Source: Streptomyces sp. NRRL F-5126
GTDB lineage: Bacteria; Actinomycetota; Actinomycetes; Streptomycetales; Streptomycetaceae
Assembly (NCBI RefSeq): GCF_000721265.1
Contig: NZ_JOFZ01000016.1
Location: 62,001 to 126,000, forward strand
DNA: 64,000 nucleotides
Reading direction: 5' to 3'
A program made the translations under genes and the position numbers. Below the pieces are notes generated by a model. The model had not been told where the DNA came from, searched no databases, and saw only the letters and a list, made by a program, of their open reading frames with translations. Below, piece after piece: positions 61,590-64,000 of the stretch. The stretch's first letter is position 1. Each line of letters starts with the position of its first letter.

Positions 61590-62522
61590 ATGGCTTCTCT
61601 GCGGGCACTGGAGTGCCTTGTCGCTGTCGCGGACTCCGGATCGATCACCCAGGCCGCGCTGCTGCTGCACTCGTCGCAGCCCGCTGTCTCTCATCAGCTC
61701 GCTTCGCTGGAACGCGAGACCCGCACGAGCCTGCTTCGCCGTGAGCCTCGGGGAGTCAAGCTCACTTCTGCCGGGCGTGCCGCCGTCGCGGATGCGAGAC
61801 GAGCCATCGAGGCGGCCGCCTCCGCGGTTCGGTCGGCACGTGCCGCGGGACAAGCGGCCGGGGGAGTCCTGCGATTGGTCTGCGCGCAGAGCCTCACGGT
61901 GCCGCTGCTCGCGGCCGTCATCCGGCAGTGGCATCGTCGCCGTCCAGAGGTCGCGATCACACTGCGCGAGTCCACGGCGATGGACGAGGCACTCGGCCTC
62001 GTCGACTCCGGCGAAGTCGACGTAGCAGTGCTGACCGCTCCCTCGGCCGGGCGCTTCACGATCACCGCCGTCGCGGAAGAGGAGATCGTACTGGCGACAC
62101 GCGCCGGCCATCCGCTGACCGAGCGGTCGGCCGTACGCCTTGAGGATCTCGATGGCGTGCCGCTCGTGCACTTCTCGCCGGACAACGGCCTCAGCGCCTG
62201 GCTCGACCAGTCCTTCGCCCACGCGGGAGTCCACCCGGAGACGGTGATGAGGACATCGGTGACCGCGACGGCACCGCAGCTCGCGGCCGCCGGTCTGGGC
62301 ATTGCCGTGTGCCCCGTCAGCGCGGTCAGCCACGGCTTTCCGGGAGCAGTGCGGTCGTTCTCCCCGCGGTGGGTCAGGCAACTGGTGGCGGTGACGCCGG
62401 GGGAGCCGGATCCGCTCGTCGCGCGGTTCATCGACGATCTGCGCGGCCATGGCATGAGGGTGCCCGGCGATGTGCGCACTCAGCTCGCACAGGACGGGCC
62501 CCAGGACCTGACGCCACGGTGA
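61590..62522 (+). CDS. LysR-family transcriptional regulator
   Basis: A 310-residue LTTR. The N-terminal winged helix is LRALECLVAVADSGSITQAALLLHSSQPAVSHQLASLERE, followed by the linker helix and a periplasmic-binding-like effector domain (VLRLVCAQSLTVPLLAAVIRQWH, GLVDSGEVDVAVLTAP). It is divergent from the epimerase/START operon, the classical arrangement for a LysR regulator and its target. Effector is unknown. ATG 61590 gives standard length. Confidence 0.93.
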   Translation: MASLRALECLVAVADSGSITQAALLLHSSQPAVSHQLASLERETRTSLLRREPRGVKLTSAGRAAVADARRAIEAAASAVRSARAAGQAAGGVLRLVCAQSLTVPLLAAVIRQWHRRRPEVAITLRESTAMDEALGLVDSGEVDVAVLTAPSAGRFTITAVAEEEIVLATRAGHPLTERSAVRLEDLDGVPLVHFSPDNGLSAWLDQSFAHAGVHPETVMRTSVTATAPQLAAAGLGIAVCPVSAVSHGFPGAVRSFSPRWVRQLVAVTPGEPDPLVARFIDDLRGHGMRVPGDVRTQLAQDGPQDLTPR

Positions 62523-62598
62523 TCGGTGCGCTCCGCGTCGTCCTGGTAGCAGGCCGCGTGCGCCCGGCAGGCAGGCCTCGGCCAACAGGCGGGCCCGC

Positions 62599-63429
62599 TC
62601 AGCCGGAGCGCGCCGCCTCCCTGAGACGGACCAGCCTCTCGTGATCGTCCGAGCCCGGCACGGCGTGGTAGATCATCAGCCGCAGCGCGTCGGGTCCGTC
62701 GATGGCCAGGTTGTCCCGGGTCAGGGTGACCTCGCCGACCAGCGGGTGGGCGAACCGGACCGGAGGCCGGTCCACCAAGTCGGCGACGGCATGGCGTTCC
62801 CACCGTGCGCGAAAACGAGTGCCGCTCGCCGACAACTCGTTGACGAGTTCGCTGGTGCGCTGGTCACCCGCATCGGCGCCGATCGAGGTGCGGAACGAGG
62901 CGACCAGGTGATCGGCGACCAGCTCCCAGTCGGCGAACAGCGCGCGCTCGTCCGGATCGAGGAATACCGACAACAGGCGGTTCCGGCCGGGCCGCAGTGC
63001 CGGCGAGAGTGCCCGGGCCATGGCATTCGACGCGAGGACGTCGAAATGCTCGTCCTGCACGAAAGCGGGCAGGTCCAGTGTCAGCAGGAGCTGCCCGATA
63101 CTGGCCGGGACGGTCACCAGCCGGGCATCGTCGACTTGCCTGGCCGGCGGCCGGCCCAGTGCGAGCAGGTGTGCCCTCTCGGTCGGGTCGAGGCGCAGCG
63201 CACGCGCGAGGGATTGCAGCACCTGCTCCGAGGGATTGCGGTCGCGGCCCTGTTCGAGCCGAAGGTAGTAGTTGGAACTGATGCCGGCGAGCAGCGCGAC
63301 CTCTTCGCGTCGCAACCCGGCCACGCGACGTGGTCCCAGTCCCTCAAGCCCGACGGCGCCCGGGGAGACGCGAGCGCGGCACATGCGCAGGTACTCGCCG
63401 AGCAAATTGTTTCCGTGCACACCAGGCAT
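62599..63429 (-). CDS. XRE-family regulator with MmyB-type ligand domain
   Basis: A 276-residue helix-turn-helix regulator. Residues about 11-72 form an XRE domain (LRREEVALLAGISSNYYLRLEQGRDRNPSEQVLQ), followed by a PAS-like C-terminal domain typical of MmyB and related Streptomyces regulators (LLTLDLPAFVQDEHFDVLASNAMA, RFAHPLVGEVTLTRDNL). It is divergent from an amidohydrolase gene and probably controls it. ATG 63429 starts the reading frame. Confidence 0.92.
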   Translation of the reverse strand: MPGVHGNNLLGEYLRMCRARVSPGAVGLEGLGPRRVAGLRREEVALLAGISSNYYLRLEQGRDRNPSEQVLQSLARALRLDPTERAHLLALGRPPARQVDDARLVTVPASIGQLLLTLDLPAFVQDEHFDVLASNAMARALSPALRPGRNRLLSVFLDPDERALFADWELVADHLVASFRTSIGADAGDQRTSELVNELSASGTRFRARWERHAVADLVDRPPVRFAHPLVGEVTLTRDNLAIDGPDALRLMIYHAVPGSDDHERLVRLREAARSG

Positions 63430-63550
63430 CCTATGCGTGGGTGACCCTGCCGCTCCCAGGAAGAGCGGGGGTCAGCATCCGCCTTCGGCATCTCCGTAGC
63501 GTTTGTCAGGACATCGGGCACAACACACTGACGGAGAAGGGAAGCGTGCG

Positions 63551-64000
63551 ATGCCGGACACCGAGGGCCGACGCATCATCGCGGTCGAGGAGCACTTCGC
63601 GACCACTCGTTTCTGGGAGCGGACGGCGGACCAGGCGGCATTTCCCGGCGAGGACGCCGAACGGGTGTATTCCCGTAGTTTCATCACCAACGAGTTCATC
63701 AGCCGGCGGCTGACGGATCTGCGAACGCGCCTGGAGGAGATGGACAGGACGGGTATCGACGTGTCGGTGCTCAGCCTCAATCCGCCGGGTGCCCAACTCT
63801 GGTCCGACACCGCGATGGCCACGTCGCTGGCGCGAGAGATGAACGACGTGCTCGCGGACACGGTGGCCGCCCACCCGACCCGGTTCGCCGCGCTCGCCGC
63901 CGTCGCGCCGCAGGACCCCGAGGCGGCGGCCGAGGAGATCCGGCGGACCACCGGGACGCTGGGATTCGGCGGCGTGCTGATCGGCTCGCACACCGGTGGG
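63551..64000 (+). CDS. Amidohydrolase-2 family metal hydrolase/decarboxylase (3' end outside window)
   Basis: The first 150 codons of an amidohydrolase-related (ACMSD/2,3-dihydroxybenzoate decarboxylase-like) TIM barrel. The N-terminal IIAVEEHF is the typical metal-binding E-x-H-like start, followed by RLEEMDRTGIDVSVLSLNPPG and AAVAPQDPEAAAEEIRRTTG. Enzymes of this group decarboxylate or hydrolyse small aromatic acids. ATG 63551 follows GAAGGGAAG. It is divergent from the XRE regulator (121-bp gap), its likely controller. It runs off the right edge. Confidence 0.85.
   Translation, partial: MPDTEGRRIIAVEEHFATTRFWERTADQAAFPGEDAERVYSRSFITNEFISRRLTDLRTRLEEMDRTGIDVSVLSLNPPGAQLWSDTAMATSLAREMNDVLADTVAAHPTRFAALAAVAPQDPEAAAEEIRRTTGTLGFGGVLIGSHTGG

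Noticed and set aside
1..64000. CRISPR arrays, tRNA or rRNA genes
   Set aside because: No regularly spaced repeats of the right length and no cloverleaf or rRNA text were found on either strand by reading.

Overview
The window comes from a high-GC actinomycete, almost certainly a Streptomyces or close relative. Codon third positions are overwhelmingly G/C and GTG/TTG starts are common. It carries lineage markers: a WhiB-like Fe-S regulator, an SsgA-like sporulation protein, a luciferase-like (probably F420) oxidoreductase, LacI and TetR regulators, a hopanoid gene cluster and a c-di-AMP riboswitch in front of a cell-wall hydrolase. No rRNA, tRNA or CRISPR array was seen.

Region 1 (1-26.0 kb) is mostly conserved chromosomal genes in short units: a partial GH4 glycosidase, a YchJ-like protein, a DHA2 drug exporter with an extra C-terminal domain, a divergent ligase/primase-polymerase pair of the bacterial NHEJ type, a WhiB-like protein behind a near-perfect 30-bp palindrome, a secreted M4 metalloprotease, an acyl-ACP desaturase behind a TetR-type operator, a dimethylargininase-like enzyme, an SsgA-like protein, a beta-oxidation operon (luciferase-like oxidoreductase, thiolase, FadB), a LacI regulator, an ABC-F ATPase, Tex, an RsbW-like kinase, Idi, a CDF metal exporter and GalE.

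Region 2 (26.2-32.5 kb) is a tightly overlapped six-gene operon: two CDP-alcohol phosphotransferases, a sugar-nucleotidyltransferase-like cytidylyltransferase candidate, an sn-glycerol-1-phosphate dehydrogenase-like enzyme and a Wzm/Wzt-type ABC exporter. It reads as a complete route for making, activating, transferring and exporting a polyol-phosphate headgroup or polymer. This is the best candidate here for an undescribed system.

Region 3 (32.8-44.7 kb) is the hopanoid operon: squalene synthesis (hpnC, hpnD, hpnE), a polyprenyl diphosphate synthase, squalene-hopene cyclase, side-chain enzymes HpnG, HpnH and an HpnO-like aminotransferase, plus dxs for precursor supply. It ends at a strong terminator. 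Two very small reading frames (28 and 38 codons) are stop-start coupled to hpnC and hpnE. No ispG is present between hpnH and dxs.

Region 4 (44.9-55 kb) has a protein tyrosine phosphatase, the riboswitch-controlled LysM/M23 peptidase, a PfkB kinase and a metallo-beta-lactamase-fold gene whose 3' end is broken. A 99-bp exact direct repeat of that gene brackets a 5.5-kb IS island. The island holds a decayed IS1182-type element, a leucine-rich protein gene ending exactly at an IS end, and a decayed IS5-type element whose inverted repeats also enclose a GNAT acetyltransferase gene.

Region 5 (55-64 kb) is accessory: a secreted SGNH esterase, a TetR regulator with a perfect 28-bp palindrome shared with a divergent gene of unknown function, two START/SRPBCC proteins with an NAD-dependent epimerase and a divergent LysR regulator, an XRE/MmyB-type regulator and a partial amidohydrolase.
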